Assembly (NCBI RefSeq): GCF_003854965.1
Contig: NZ_RQPI01000009.1
Location: 1-64,000 of the forward strand
From: Paenibacillus rhizophilus
GTDB taxonomy: Bacteria > Bacillota > Bacilli > Paenibacillales > Paenibacillaceae
Direction of reading: 5' to 3'
DNA: 64,000 bases
Both the position numbers and the translations under genes were made by a program. Below the pieces are notes generated by a model. The model saw nothing but the letters and a program-made list of their open reading frames with translations. It had not been told where the DNA came from and did no database searches. How positions within the stretch are numbered: the stretch's first letter is position 1; every line of letters begins with the position of its first letter. Below, piece after piece: positions 1 to 7,444 of this stretch.

Positions 1-155
1 ACCACTGCTTGGGTGGATAACGATTCCAAGGCCATAAACTGCTCTTGAATGACCGTAATCAAGAACGTCAGCGCCTCTTGATACACATGAAGAGTCGCAT
101 CTAGCATGCGGTGGTGAGACGTAATCGGATGTTTGAGTGTTTTGACCACCTTCAT
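1..155 (-). CDS. TnpB-type (IS200/IS605 family) transposase, 5' part only
   Basis: Only the first 51 codons lie in the window; the gene reads leftward off the edge. The product starts MKVVKTLKHPITSHHRMLDA and continues with an amphipathic segment, the style of the N-terminus of TnpB/IS1341-type RNA-guided nucleases in Bacillales. The catalytic RuvC residues and zinc finger would be outside. I chose the ATG at 155 because GGAGG (minus strand, 164-168) sits eight bases before it; an in-frame ATG at 170 overlaps that site. A plausible promoter lies upstream (TTCACC, 18 bp, TATACT on the minus strand). Family assignment rests on the N-terminus alone, so confidence is moderate. Confidence 0.55.
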   Translation of the reverse strand, partial: MKVVKTLKHPITSHHRMLDATLHVYQEALTFLITVIQEQFMALESLSTQAV

Positions 156-232
156 GAGATACGCCTCCATCGCAAGTTTGATGAATCCAGTATAACACAA
201 GAACGTATGTTTGGTGAAGCGAACGTGTCTAA

Positions 233-265
233 CCCCCACCTTCGCTGTTGGCTTAGAGCTGGGGG
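233..265. repeat. GC-rich hairpin upstream of tnpB-like gene, possible element end
   Basis: CCCCCA at 233-238 pairs with TGGGGG at 260-265 around a 21-base loop, about 80 bp upstream of the TnpB-like start. IS200/IS605 elements carry imperfect hairpins near their ends, so this may be the left end of the element, but no boundary can be fixed from one side. Confidence 0.3.
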
Positions 266-394
266 ACTGCGACACTAAATCTGTTCAATCGGGGCGGACG
301 CTTTTTTGCCCCAAAAATTGTAATCAGATATACGGCACAGGCATAAAATGTGAAAATAAGGATGTGAAAAAAATAACATAATGGGGGTTATAGA

Positions 395-1294
395 ATGAAA
401 AACACAAAGAACTTATCTCTGCTGCTACTGATGTTGACGCTTATTCTGACAGCTTGCGGAAATTCGAATAACAACTCGGCTGTGACAGCAAGTCCAAGCA
501 GCGAGCCGACGACAGCGGCGACTAGTACGGCGGAAACTTCCGCAGCGCCGGCTGCGGGTGCTTTTAAAGATGGAGTCTACAAAGCCGAGTATGACCGCAA
601 CGATGTGAGAAACTGGAAGGCTTATGTGGAAGTGACTGTAACCGGAGGCAAAATCGGGAAGGCCTATTATGACTACACCAATGAAGCAGGCGAGCTCAGA
701 AGCCAAAACGAAGCCTATATAAAGGGTTTCTCTGAAGCCAATAAATTCACGCCCCGCGAAGCATTCGACAAGCTGGGTCAAGAGCTGGTAACCTCACAGG
801 ACGCAGCCAAGGTCGATGCGGTTTCCGGAGCAACGCATTCGTCCAGAAACTTCAATGAGCTTTCCGCCGCTGCTCTGGTCAAAGCGGAAGCCGGAGACAC
901 GGCGACTGCCATCGTTCCGCTGTATGAGGACGGCACGTACAAAGTAGCCGCCGATGCATTTGACGACCACGGCTGGAAGCCGCAGATCAATTTGGAGATC
1001 AAGGATCACAAGATCGCAAGCGTACAGTTCGATTATGTGAACGAAGCCGGAAAGCTGAAGACGGAAGACGCCGAATACAAGGCGGCAATGGAAGCCAAGA
1101 GCAAGACCTATCCGGCCAAATATACGGAAGAGCTTGAGAAGCAGCTTGTAGAGAAGCAGTCTATCGGTTCCGTGGACGCGGTAAGCGGTGCAACGACCTC
1201 CTCGAATAACTTCAAGGCGCTTGTGGAATACGCGTTGGATGATCTGGCGGAAGTCGGCGGTACGAAGCCGGCCGCAATCAAGATTGAAGAATAA
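395..1294 (+). CDS. Lipoprotein with two FMN-binding domains (PplA-like)
   Basis: 299 residues. A signal peptide ends in the lipobox LTAC with lipid-anchored Cys21, followed by a Ser/Thr/Ala-rich linker (22-56). Two homologous domains follow (about 57-165 and 176-285), each ending in the ApbE-type flavin attachment motif: DAVSGATHS at 141-149 and DAVSGATTS at 261-269, exactly 120 residues apart. The Thr in each SGAT is the expected site of covalent FMN. Seen: lipobox, repeats and motifs. Known: Listeria PplA has this design and passes electrons outside the cell. Inferred: a membrane-anchored extracellular flavoprotein. No ApbE/FmnB, Ndh2 or EetAB gene is in the window. The RBS is a G-run (GGGGG) before the ATG. 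It stands alone and converges on the ECF genes across a terminator. Confidence 0.8.
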   Translation: MKNTKNLSLLLLMLTLILTACGNSNNNSAVTASPSSEPTTAATSTAETSAAPAAGAFKDGVYKAEYDRNDVRNWKAYVEVTVTGGKIGKAYYDYTNEAGELRSQNEAYIKGFSEANKFTPREAFDKLGQELVTSQDAAKVDAVSGATHSSRNFNELSAAALVKAEAGDTATAIVPLYEDGTYKVAADAFDDHGWKPQINLEIKDHKIASVQFDYVNEAGKLKTEDAEYKAAMEAKSKTYPAKYTEELEKQLVEKQSIGSVDAVSGATTSSNNFKALVEYALDDLAEVGGTKPAAIKIEE

Positions 1295-1316
1295 GGTCTC
1301 ATTATAGTAAAACGCT

Positions 1317-1357
1317 AATAAGCCTGCTGTGGCCCTCATGGGCCTGGCAGGCTTATT
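1317..1357. terminator. Bidirectional terminator between lipoprotein and ECF genes
   Basis: AATAAGCCTGC (1317-1327) pairs perfectly with GCAGGCTTATT (1347-1357), with an inner GGCCC/GGGCC stem. A/T-rich arms give U-tracts in both directions, as suits convergent genes. Confidence 0.75.
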
Positions 1358-1387
1358 TATGCGGTATATCGCGCTCTGGGTCTCCGA

Positions 1388-3094
1388 TCAGACTCCAGAG
1401 ACCCACCACAGCAGCGCCGCTGCGAGCAGGACGAGCAGCAGCGCCGCCGTATCCTTCCGCCGCCAGCTTAGAACAAGCCAGGGCGTTCGCGGCTTCGAAG
1501 GGTCATAGCCGCGGGCTTCGATGGCGGTGGACAGCTCGTCGCCCATGCCGATGACCTGCAGAAGCAGGGGAACCGCCATCAGCGAAATCTGCCGCGGCGT
1601 CCAGCGCGCCAGCCCCCGTTTTCGGCTGCCCCGGGAAGCGAGCGCCAGCTGAAGCGCGGAGATTTTGCCCAGAATCCAGGGGATAAACTGCAAGGTGACG
1701 GATACGGCGAGCGACCAATTCCGCGTTCTGACGCCCAGCCTTCCCAGCGGCGCAATCGCCCACTCCAGCCCCTCGCGCAGCGGCGCTCCCGAGGTGGTCT
1801 CGGTGAACAGGAACCCGAGTGAAACGAGCAGCCCCAGCCGGAGGACGGCGAGGCCGCCGGTTAAGGCCCCTTCGGACGAAAAGGCAAAGGAGGCCGCTCC
1901 GTCGGCTCCGCTCCATGAAAAAGCCGACAGAAGCCATAGAAACAGAAACATCGGCAGGAACGGCCGGTAGAACCAGACCGCCCGTTTCCGTGTGATGCCC
2001 CCGCAGGCCAAGAGCACGGCAACTAGCACAGTGGTGAGCGCGAGGGGAAGAATGCTCTTCATCCCCAGAAGCACGAGCGACCACAGCGCCATCGCCAGCC
2101 ATTTTACCCGCGGGTCGAGCGTCCGCAAGACCAATCCGGCCTGTCGTTTGGCGCTGCCGCTGCCATCCGCCGAGTCCGTATCGGTATCGGCGGCGGTGAT
2201 TGCGTCTGTGGCGGCGCCTCCAGCGGTAGAGGAAAGGCTGGCCGCAGAAGGACGTTCCCCGCCAGCCGCCGCCGGACCGGCGCCGCTTCCGGGGTAAACC
2301 AGGCTGCGCGGGTCCAATTCCGCCAGCAGCTCCCCGGCGCCGGAGGGCAGCGCGTCCAGCCCGCCTTGGCGCATGAGCATCCGGCCGATCCGGATATAGG
2401 CCGGAGGTTCCAGGCCCGCGTCTTCCAGCACGCGGGCGCCCTTCCACAGGCCGTCCGGCGGCCCGCTGTAGCGCAAGGCTCCTTGCGCCAGCACCGCTAC
2501 CTGGTCGGCCAGCGGGAAGAAGCAGTCCAGATCGTGCGTGGCGACCACGATCGTATAGCCGCCGCGTTTCAGCTCGGCGGCGGTCTCCAGCAGCGCGCGG
2601 GCGGCGGGCGGGTCGAGCCCGGCTGTCGGCTCGTCCAGCAGAAGGAGCCGCGGCAGGGGGGCGATGGCGCCGGCGATGCAGACACGGCGCTTCTCGCCGC
2701 CGCTCAGCAGGAACGGCGAGCGCTGGCCGTATTGCTCGGGGTCGAGTCCCGCCTGCCGCATCGCCCGGTCTGCCGCCTCGCTCCGCCGAGGCTCAGGGAC
2801 GGCCTGCTGCTCCAGTCCATACTCGACATCCTTCCTGACGCTTCCGGCAAAGAGCTGGCTCTCCGGCTGCTGGAAGACGATAGAGACGGAAGCGGAGGAG
2901 TCCGCGTGCGAATAGTCAATACTGCCCGACGTAGGCTGCTCTAGCCCGGAAAGCAGCCGGAGCAGCGTAGATTTGCCGCTGCCCGTCACTCCGCACAGGA
3001 CCGTAAGACCGCCTTCGGGTATCACAAGATGGATGTCGCGCAGGGCGGGAGATTGGCCGTAACGGTAGGACACGCCGGTCAGCTGTATCGGCAT
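1388..3094 (-). CDS. ECF transporter ATPase fused to transmembrane component EcfT
   Basis: 568 residues. Residues 1-240 are an ABC ATPase: Walker A GVTGSGKS (35-42), Q-loop near 75, signature LSGGEKRR (130-137), Walker B LLLLDEP (150-156), H-loop His187. A low-complexity Ala/Gly/Asp/Ser linker spans about 265-320. From LRTLDPRVKW (about 323) onward it is EcfT: several membrane segments and two Ala-Arg-Gly-type coupling motifs (ASRG at 486-489, EARGYDP at 526-532). The protein thus supplies one ATPase subunit and the membrane coupling subunit of an energy-coupling factor importer in one chain. Its GGAGGAGG site and ATG lie inside the 3' end of the upstream ATPase gene (16-bp overlap), so the two are translationally coupled. 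The divergent bioY suggests biotin as substrate. The fusion itself is the oddity. Confidence 0.9.
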   Translation of the reverse strand: MPIQLTGVSYRYGQSPALRDIHLVIPEGGLTVLCGVTGSGKSTLLRLLSGLEQPTSGSIDYSHADSSASVSIVFQQPESQLFAGSVRKDVEYGLEQQAVPEPRRSEAADRAMRQAGLDPEQYGQRSPFLLSGGEKRRVCIAGAIAPLPRLLLLDEPTAGLDPPAARALLETAAELKRGGYTIVVATHDLDCFFPLADQVAVLAQGALRYSGPPDGLWKGARVLEDAGLEPPAYIRIGRMLMRQGGLDALPSGAGELLAELDPRSLVYPGSGAGPAAAGGERPSAASLSSTAGGAATDAITAADTDTDSADGSGSAKRQAGLVLRTLDPRVKWLAMALWSLVLLGMKSILPLALTTVLVAVLLACGGITRKRAVWFYRPFLPMFLFLWLLSAFSWSGADGAASFAFSSEGALTGGLAVLRLGLLVSLGFLFTETTSGAPLREGLEWAIAPLGRLGVRTRNWSLAVSVTLQFIPWILGKISALQLALASRGSRKRGLARWTPRQISLMAVPLLLQVIGMGDELSTAIEARGYDPSKPRTPWLVLSWRRKDTAALLLVLLAAALLWWVSGV

Positions 3095-3903
3095 AGCGCC
3101 TCCTCCAGCTGCTGCTCCGTCAGCGGCAACCGATCGGACGGCCAGCCGCTGTCCCGCATCTTCCGGCCGATGCCGATGACGGGGGAATCTTCCCAGCGAA
3201 GCGCGGCAGGCAGCCCGGAGTCATAAAAGAGCGTCCGCGGATCGCCGTCGTACACCAGCCGTCCAAAGTCCATAACGGCAACGCGCTCCGCCGCTGCCAG
3301 CTCCTCCATCCGCTGCGTCACCCACAGCACGGTAACTCCCCGCCGCCACAATTCCCGGCTGAACGCGAAGATCTCTTTGCGGGAGACCGGGTCCAGCATG
3401 GAAGTTGCTTCGTCAAAAATGATCATCTCCGCTTCCAGCGCCAGGCAGCAGGCGATGGCCAGGCGCTGCCGCTCTCCTCCCGACAGCTCCGACACGGGCG
3501 CACGGGCCTTGTGCCCAAGGCCCGCCCGCCGCAGCGCGTTCAGCGTCCGCGCCTTCATCTCCTCCCGGGAAATTCCCCGGTTCTCAAGACCAAAGGCGAC
3601 ATCCTCCTCCGGTGTTGAGCCGATGGTCTGGGCTTCCGGGCTCTGAAAGACGAGCTGGATGCTCCGTTTGACGGCGCTGCGGTTTTCGGGTGACCGCAAA
3701 TCAAGCCCGGCCGCCGTAAGACTGCCGCCGGAAGGAACGAGCAGCCCGTTGAAGGTCCGGACGAGGCTGGATTTGCCGCTGCCGTTGGCGCCCGTCAGCG
3801 CGACCCATTCCCCTTTTTCGATATGTAAATTAATATCCTGAAGCACCGTCAGGCTCTGCTGGCCGTCCAGCAGTGTCAGGTTCAAGTGACTGGCATGAAT
3901 CAT
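3079..3903 (-). CDS. ECF transporter ATP-binding subunit (EcfA)
   Basis: 274 residues, the usual length for EcfA. Walker A is GANGSGKSS, the signature LSGGERQRL, Walker B MIIFDEATSMLDP. It should form the heterodimeric ATPase with the N-terminal half of the fused downstream protein and drive vitamin uptake with EcfT and an S component. First gene of a two-gene operon, overlapping the second by 16 bp. The RBS before the ATG at 3903 is weak (AGAGAG). The 126-bp gap to bioY is the shared control region. In its Walker B region Glu is followed by Ala rather than Pro, common in this family. Biotin specificity is inferred from BioY only. Confidence 0.88.
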   Translation of the reverse strand: MIHASHLNLTLLDGQQSLTVLQDINLHIEKGEWVALTGANGSGKSSLVRTFNGLLVPSGGSLTAAGLDLRSPENRSAVKRSIQLVFQSPEAQTIGSTPEEDVAFGLENRGISREEMKARTLNALRRAGLGHKARAPVSELSGGERQRLAIACCLALEAEMIIFDEATSMLDPVSRKEIFAFSRELWRRGVTVLWVTQRMEELAAAERVAVMDFGRLVYDGDPRTLFYDSGLPAALRWEDSPVIGIGRKMRDSGWPSDRLPLTEQQLEEALCRYS

Positions 3904-3939
3904 GATGACCGCTCTCTTTCCTATAAGACTGGCGCTTGC

Positions 3940-3999
3940 TTAACGCTAACGATTATATCAAATTAACGCGTTGATGTATTCGGGGGAAGATGGTATATT
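3940..3999 (+). promoter_or_regulatory. bioY promoter with palindrome over the -35 box
   Basis: TTGATG (3971-3976) and TATATT (3994-3999) are 17 bp apart. TTAACGCGTTGA (3963-3974) is a 12-bp palindrome with one mismatched pair overlapping the -35 box, and TTAACG also occurs at 3940-3945. This is a likely repressor site, but it is not a clear match to the long-spaced BirA operator, so the regulator is unknown. Confidence 0.55.
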
Positions 4000-4029
4000 G
4001 ATCTAAAAAATTGGAGGAATGTTTAACTC

Positions 4030-4641
4030 ATGAACAGATGGTCCTTGCGCGGGCTTATTTTCAGCGCGCTCTTTGCGGGCGTGATGATCGCGTTAAGCTC
4101 AATGAAAGTGTCGCTTCCGTTTTCAACGGTGCCTATTACCCTGCAGACACTGGCGGTTATGCTCGCCGGTTCCGTGCTGGGTGCCAGATATGGAACAATC
4201 GCCGTCCTGATCGTCATTGGCCTTGCCGCCGCGGGCTTTCCCGTATTGGCGGGAAGGGGAGGCATATCCGTCCTGGTCGGCCCGACGGCCGGCTATATCT
4301 TCGCTTGGCCGTTTGCGGCCTTTCTGATCGGATGGTTTGCCCAGCGCATGTCGCAGGGCAAGTTTACCGTCGGCAAGCTGCTCGGGGTAAACTTTCTGTT
4401 TGGTTCCCTGCTCGTCTATCCGCCCGGTGTGGCCTGGCTGGCTCACTCGATTCCCAGCATCGATACGCTGCCCAAAGCGCTTACCGCGGGCATGCTGCCG
4501 TTCCTTCCGGGAGACTTCCTCAAGGCCGCGTTGTGCGCATCGGTCGTCACCGCCGTATGGAAGGTGTATCCGATCGAACGGATTGTGGGCGGAACGAACG
4601 GCGTTTGGCTTGGTAAGAACGCATACGAAGAAAAGGCTTAA
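4030..4641 (+). CDS. bioY: BioY, biotin-specific S component of an ECF transporter
   Basis: 203 residues with about six hydrophobic segments. The N-terminal half has the BioY pattern: a conserved VPITLQTLAVMLAG stretch followed by LGARYG, then a Gly-rich loop near GRGGISVLVGPTAGYI. It binds biotin in the membrane and delivers it through EcfAA'T. It is divergent from the ecfA/ecfA-T pair, so uptake would have a dedicated engine rather than rely only on the shared one. The start at 4030 has GGAGG at 4013-4017, a longish 12-base spacer; the ATG at 4019 hits a stop at once. Own promoter at 3971-3999. Length and motifs are normal. Confidence 0.92.
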   Translation: MNRWSLRGLIFSALFAGVMIALSSMKVSLPFSTVPITLQTLAVMLAGSVLGARYGTIAVLIVIGLAAAGFPVLAGRGGISVLVGPTAGYIFAWPFAAFLIGWFAQRMSQGKFTVGKLLGVNFLFGSLLVYPPGVAWLAHSIPSIDTLPKALTAGMLPFLPGDFLKAALCASVVTAVWKVYPIERIVGGTNGVWLGKNAYEEKA

Positions 4642-4689
4642 TCTGAAGCGTCAAACTATTAATATATAAACTTTTTAGCATCAAAACAA

Positions 4690-4739
4690 CAGCAGCCCCG
4701 CCGTCCGCATGCATTATCTCGGACAGCGGGGCTTGCTGT
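4690..4739. terminator. Terminator between bioY and amylase gene
   Basis: AGCAGCCCCGC and CGTCCG near 4691-4707 pair with CGGAC and GCGGGGCTTGCT near 4720-4737. The convergent flanking genes end here; the minus-strand side is followed by T-rich sequence. Confidence 0.65.
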
Positions 4740-4786
4740 GTCATAGGAATGGCTCCGCTTCTGGAAACTCGGCACTGCCTCTCCGT

Positions 4787-6328
4787 CTATTTCTTCTCCG
4801 GTTTACCTTCCTTCGCGGCAGCTTCGGTTTCAATGGCGGCTTTAGAGCTGTCCTCTTCGCGGTCCGGCTGCTCGAGCGGCAGCGCCCACACGGACACGCC
4901 GCCGCCGTTTACCGGAAAGACGGCCCATCCGTCTTCACCGATCTCTACCGTATCTTCCCGGCTCAGCGTCAGATCGATCCAGACCTCCCCGGCGCGTTCC
5001 TCACCGATGAACATGCTCTTCTCGCCGTCGTCTCCGTTCGATACCACGACCGCGCAGCCCGACTCTGGAATTTCCTCGACTCCCCGGCGCACCCAGCCGA
5101 TCGTATTCGGATGATCGAAGTAATCATTCTGTTCGCCGTAGGCTTTATGGTAGCGGGCGCACAGCAGACGGTCGATGTCTTCGCGCTTGCCTTCAACCTT
5201 CGTCGGTCCGCCGATACCGTAATAATCGCCGTAAAATACAACGGGATACCCATCTTGGCGAAGCAGGATCAGCGCATACGCGCTCAGCTTGAACCAGTCG
5301 CCGACCCAGGATTCCAGCGACTCATGGGGCTGGGAATCATGATTGTCGACAAAAGTGACGGCATGGGTGGGGTGCGTCTGCACCAGCGTATCATCGAAAA
5401 GGGTGGTCAGATCGAAGTCCCGGCCGCTCAGCGAAGCGGCATGGAATTTATAGTGGAGCGCCACATCGAACAGGTCAATCTGATAATCGACCGTGTCCAG
5501 AAACTGGCGGCAGGCTTCAACATCCGGATTCCAGAATTCGCCGACAATATAGAAATCCTCCCCGCGCTTGCGGGTCATTTCCGCCGCGAATTCGCCGATA
5601 AATTCATAATTGATATGCTTGATGGCGTCCAGCCGGTACCCGCCGCATTGGAGCGTATCGACGAGCCATTTTCCCCACTCCAGCATTTCGGCGCGTACGA
5701 CGGGATTGCCGTAATCGATATTGGCGAACATCAGGTAATCGTAGTTTCCGAACTCGTCGTCTACATTGCGGCTCCAGTCCTTGTTTTCCCCGATGATCTT
5801 AAAGATGCCGGTCCGTTCTTCCTTGGCGTCATAGTCCGTGCCGTTGAAATGCTGGAAGTTCCATTTGAAGGAAGAATACTGGTCGCCGCGGCCGGGAAAA
5901 GTGAATTTCGTCCAGCCTTCAATTTCGAACGGCTCGGATATGACCTCCAGGCGGTTCTCCGGATCGACTTCGACGACCTGGAACGCCTCCGTTTCATCCG
6001 CGCCGGCTTTGTGGTTCATGACCAGATCGACATAGACCGCAATCCCGTTCCTTACACATTCCGCAATCGCGTCGATCAGATCCTGCTTCGTTCCGTATTT
6101 TGTCCGGACGCTGCCCTTTTGATCGAACTCCCCAAGATCGTACAGATCATATACGCCGTACCCGGTATCTTCGGGGGATTGGCCTTTCGTCACCGGAGGA
6201 ATCCAGACGGCGTCGATTCCCGCCGCTTTCAGCTCCGGCGCAAGCTTCGCCAGCCGCTTCCAATGCTCGCCGTCGGCAGCCACATGCCACTCGAAGAACT
6301 GCATCATTGTATGATTGCGCTTCATCAT
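4787..6328 (-). CDS. Cytoplasmic alpha-amylase, GH13 family
   Basis: 513 residues with no signal peptide, resembling the intracellular alpha-amylases of GH13 subfamily 5 (E. coli AmyA type). It should cleave internal alpha-1,4 bonds in maltodextrins or glycogen in the cytoplasm. Visible GH13 regions: DLVMNH (101-106); GYRLDAIKH with nucleophile Asp234; IVGEFW with acid/base Glu264; FVDNHD with Asp331. A C-terminal beta domain ends in a charged Lys/Glu tail. Start ATG at 6328 has GGGAGG six bases upstream; a second Met follows directly. It stands alone on its strand, 63 bp downstream of the DUF72 gene, and could share its transcript. All catalytic residues are present. Confidence 0.92.
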   Translation of the reverse strand: MMKRNHTMMQFFEWHVAADGEHWKRLAKLAPELKAAGIDAVWIPPVTKGQSPEDTGYGVYDLYDLGEFDQKGSVRTKYGTKQDLIDAIAECVRNGIAVYVDLVMNHKAGADETEAFQVVEVDPENRLEVISEPFEIEGWTKFTFPGRGDQYSSFKWNFQHFNGTDYDAKEERTGIFKIIGENKDWSRNVDDEFGNYDYLMFANIDYGNPVVRAEMLEWGKWLVDTLQCGGYRLDAIKHINYEFIGEFAAEMTRKRGEDFYIVGEFWNPDVEACRQFLDTVDYQIDLFDVALHYKFHAASLSGRDFDLTTLFDDTLVQTHPTHAVTFVDNHDSQPHESLESWVGDWFKLSAYALILLRQDGYPVVFYGDYYGIGGPTKVEGKREDIDRLLCARYHKAYGEQNDYFDHPNTIGWVRRGVEEIPESGCAVVVSNGDDGEKSMFIGEERAGEVWIDLTLSREDTVEIGEDGWAVFPVNGGGVSVWALPLEQPDREEDSSKAAIETEAAAKEGKPEKK

Positions 6329-6391
6329 GATTTGCCTCCCTATTATTGCTTCATATCCAGCGGCGCATAGACTAAAACCATTATATGTAAA

Positions 6392-7249
6392 TCATGATGG
6401 GTTGTTGAACAAATCCAATTGCAGCGGCGCAAGGCCGCTGTCGTCTCCGCCGAGAAGAACCTGCAGCTCCTTGGCATTAGGGGTGGCGTCACCCGCCGAA
6501 TTATTGTTGAAGACCACATACACGTTCCGCGAGTCCTTCTCCAGTTCTTTCAGCCGGAACTGCCATTCCGCCAGCTCTTCCGTACTGTAACGGTACAGAT
6601 AGCGCAGCTTGCGCCAATCGGGATGACTGCTCTGATGCCAGCCCTTGGCGTTTCGTCCATGCATCCGTACATAGGTCGCCTCCGGCGAAGTCGACACGGA
6701 CACGATTGGAATGGATCCGATTCCGGCCTGCGGCTCATCGACTACCGTGTGAATCCAGCCTTCTTTTTTCATAAACGCCAGCGTCCGTTCCCGGTATTCA
6801 GGGCTGTACCAGGTGGAGTTGCGGAATTCAAGCGCGCAGGGCACATCCTTCATCCGCTCCCTGGTTTCGCGCAGCACATCCACGTTCTCCTTCGTACAGT
6901 CGAACCACGGGGGGAACTGAAAGAGCGTCATGGTCAGCTTGCCCGCCTCAATGACGGGCTCTATGGAAGTGTGAAACGCCAGAAACATTTCTTCGGCGGT
7001 ATCGAAATAATTTTTTTTGCCCCGCAGATGTCCGGTCATTCCCTGATAGGCTTTGACAATGAAGCCGAAATCGCCCGGCGTCTGGCTCACCCATTTGACG
7101 TAATTTTTAACCGGCTGAACGGCATAGAAGGAGCTGTCGATTTCCACGATGGAAAAATGCGCGCTGTACGCGGGCAACCGGTCGGCGGGCTTGATTTTGC
7201 CGTACAGTTCTTCATGGTCGCCGAATCCCGTCAAACCGATCTTGATCAC
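6392..7249 (-). CDS. DUF72 family protein (YunF/YecE-like)
   Basis: 285 residues. The sequence MIKIGLTGFGDH, the segment ALEFRNSTWY and the C-terminal NVYVVFNNN are hallmarks of the DUF72 TIM-barrel family, whose biochemical role is not settled. The start is a GTG at 7249, supported by AGGAGG eight bases before it; no ATG is as well placed. Full-length for the family. It may be co-transcribed with the amylase gene downstream (63-bp gap), but nothing in the sequence ties them in function. Confidence 0.85.
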   Translation of the reverse strand: MIKIGLTGFGDHEELYGKIKPADRLPAYSAHFSIVEIDSSFYAVQPVKNYVKWVSQTPGDFGFIVKAYQGMTGHLRGKKNYFDTAEEMFLAFHTSIEPVIEAGKLTMTLFQFPPWFDCTKENVDVLRETRERMKDVPCALEFRNSTWYSPEYRERTLAFMKKEGWIHTVVDEPQAGIGSIPIVSVSTSPEATYVRMHGRNAKGWHQSSHPDWRKLRYLYRYSTEELAEWQFRLKELEKDSRNVYVVFNNNSAGDATPNAKELQVLLGGDDSGLAPLQLDLFNNPS

Positions 7250-7395
7250 AAGAATCTCCTCCTATTCTTCCCATTCTTAGCATAAATCTGTCCGGCCAGT
7301 ACCGGATATCTTCTATTTAAACTGAAAAGGACTGATGAAAAACAAGAAAGAAAGATTAAAGTTCCGCCGGACCTTATAATAAATGCGAAATACAG

Positions 7396-7438
7396 AAAAA
7401 GGAACCGCCTCCCATAACAGGAGAACGGTCCCTTTTGC
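7396..7438 (-). terminator. Terminator of the diguanylate cyclase gene
   Basis: AAAAGGAACCG (left arm) pairs with CGGTCCCTTTT (right arm), with an inner CCTCC/GGAG stem, just past the stop at 7445. On the minus strand the hairpin ends in a T-run. Confidence 0.7.
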
Positions 7439-7444
7439 CGATGC

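Noticed and set aside
4709..6370. 553-codon plus-strand frame opposite the amylase gene
   Set aside because: No RBS or domain; it mirrors the amylase coding frame on the other strand.
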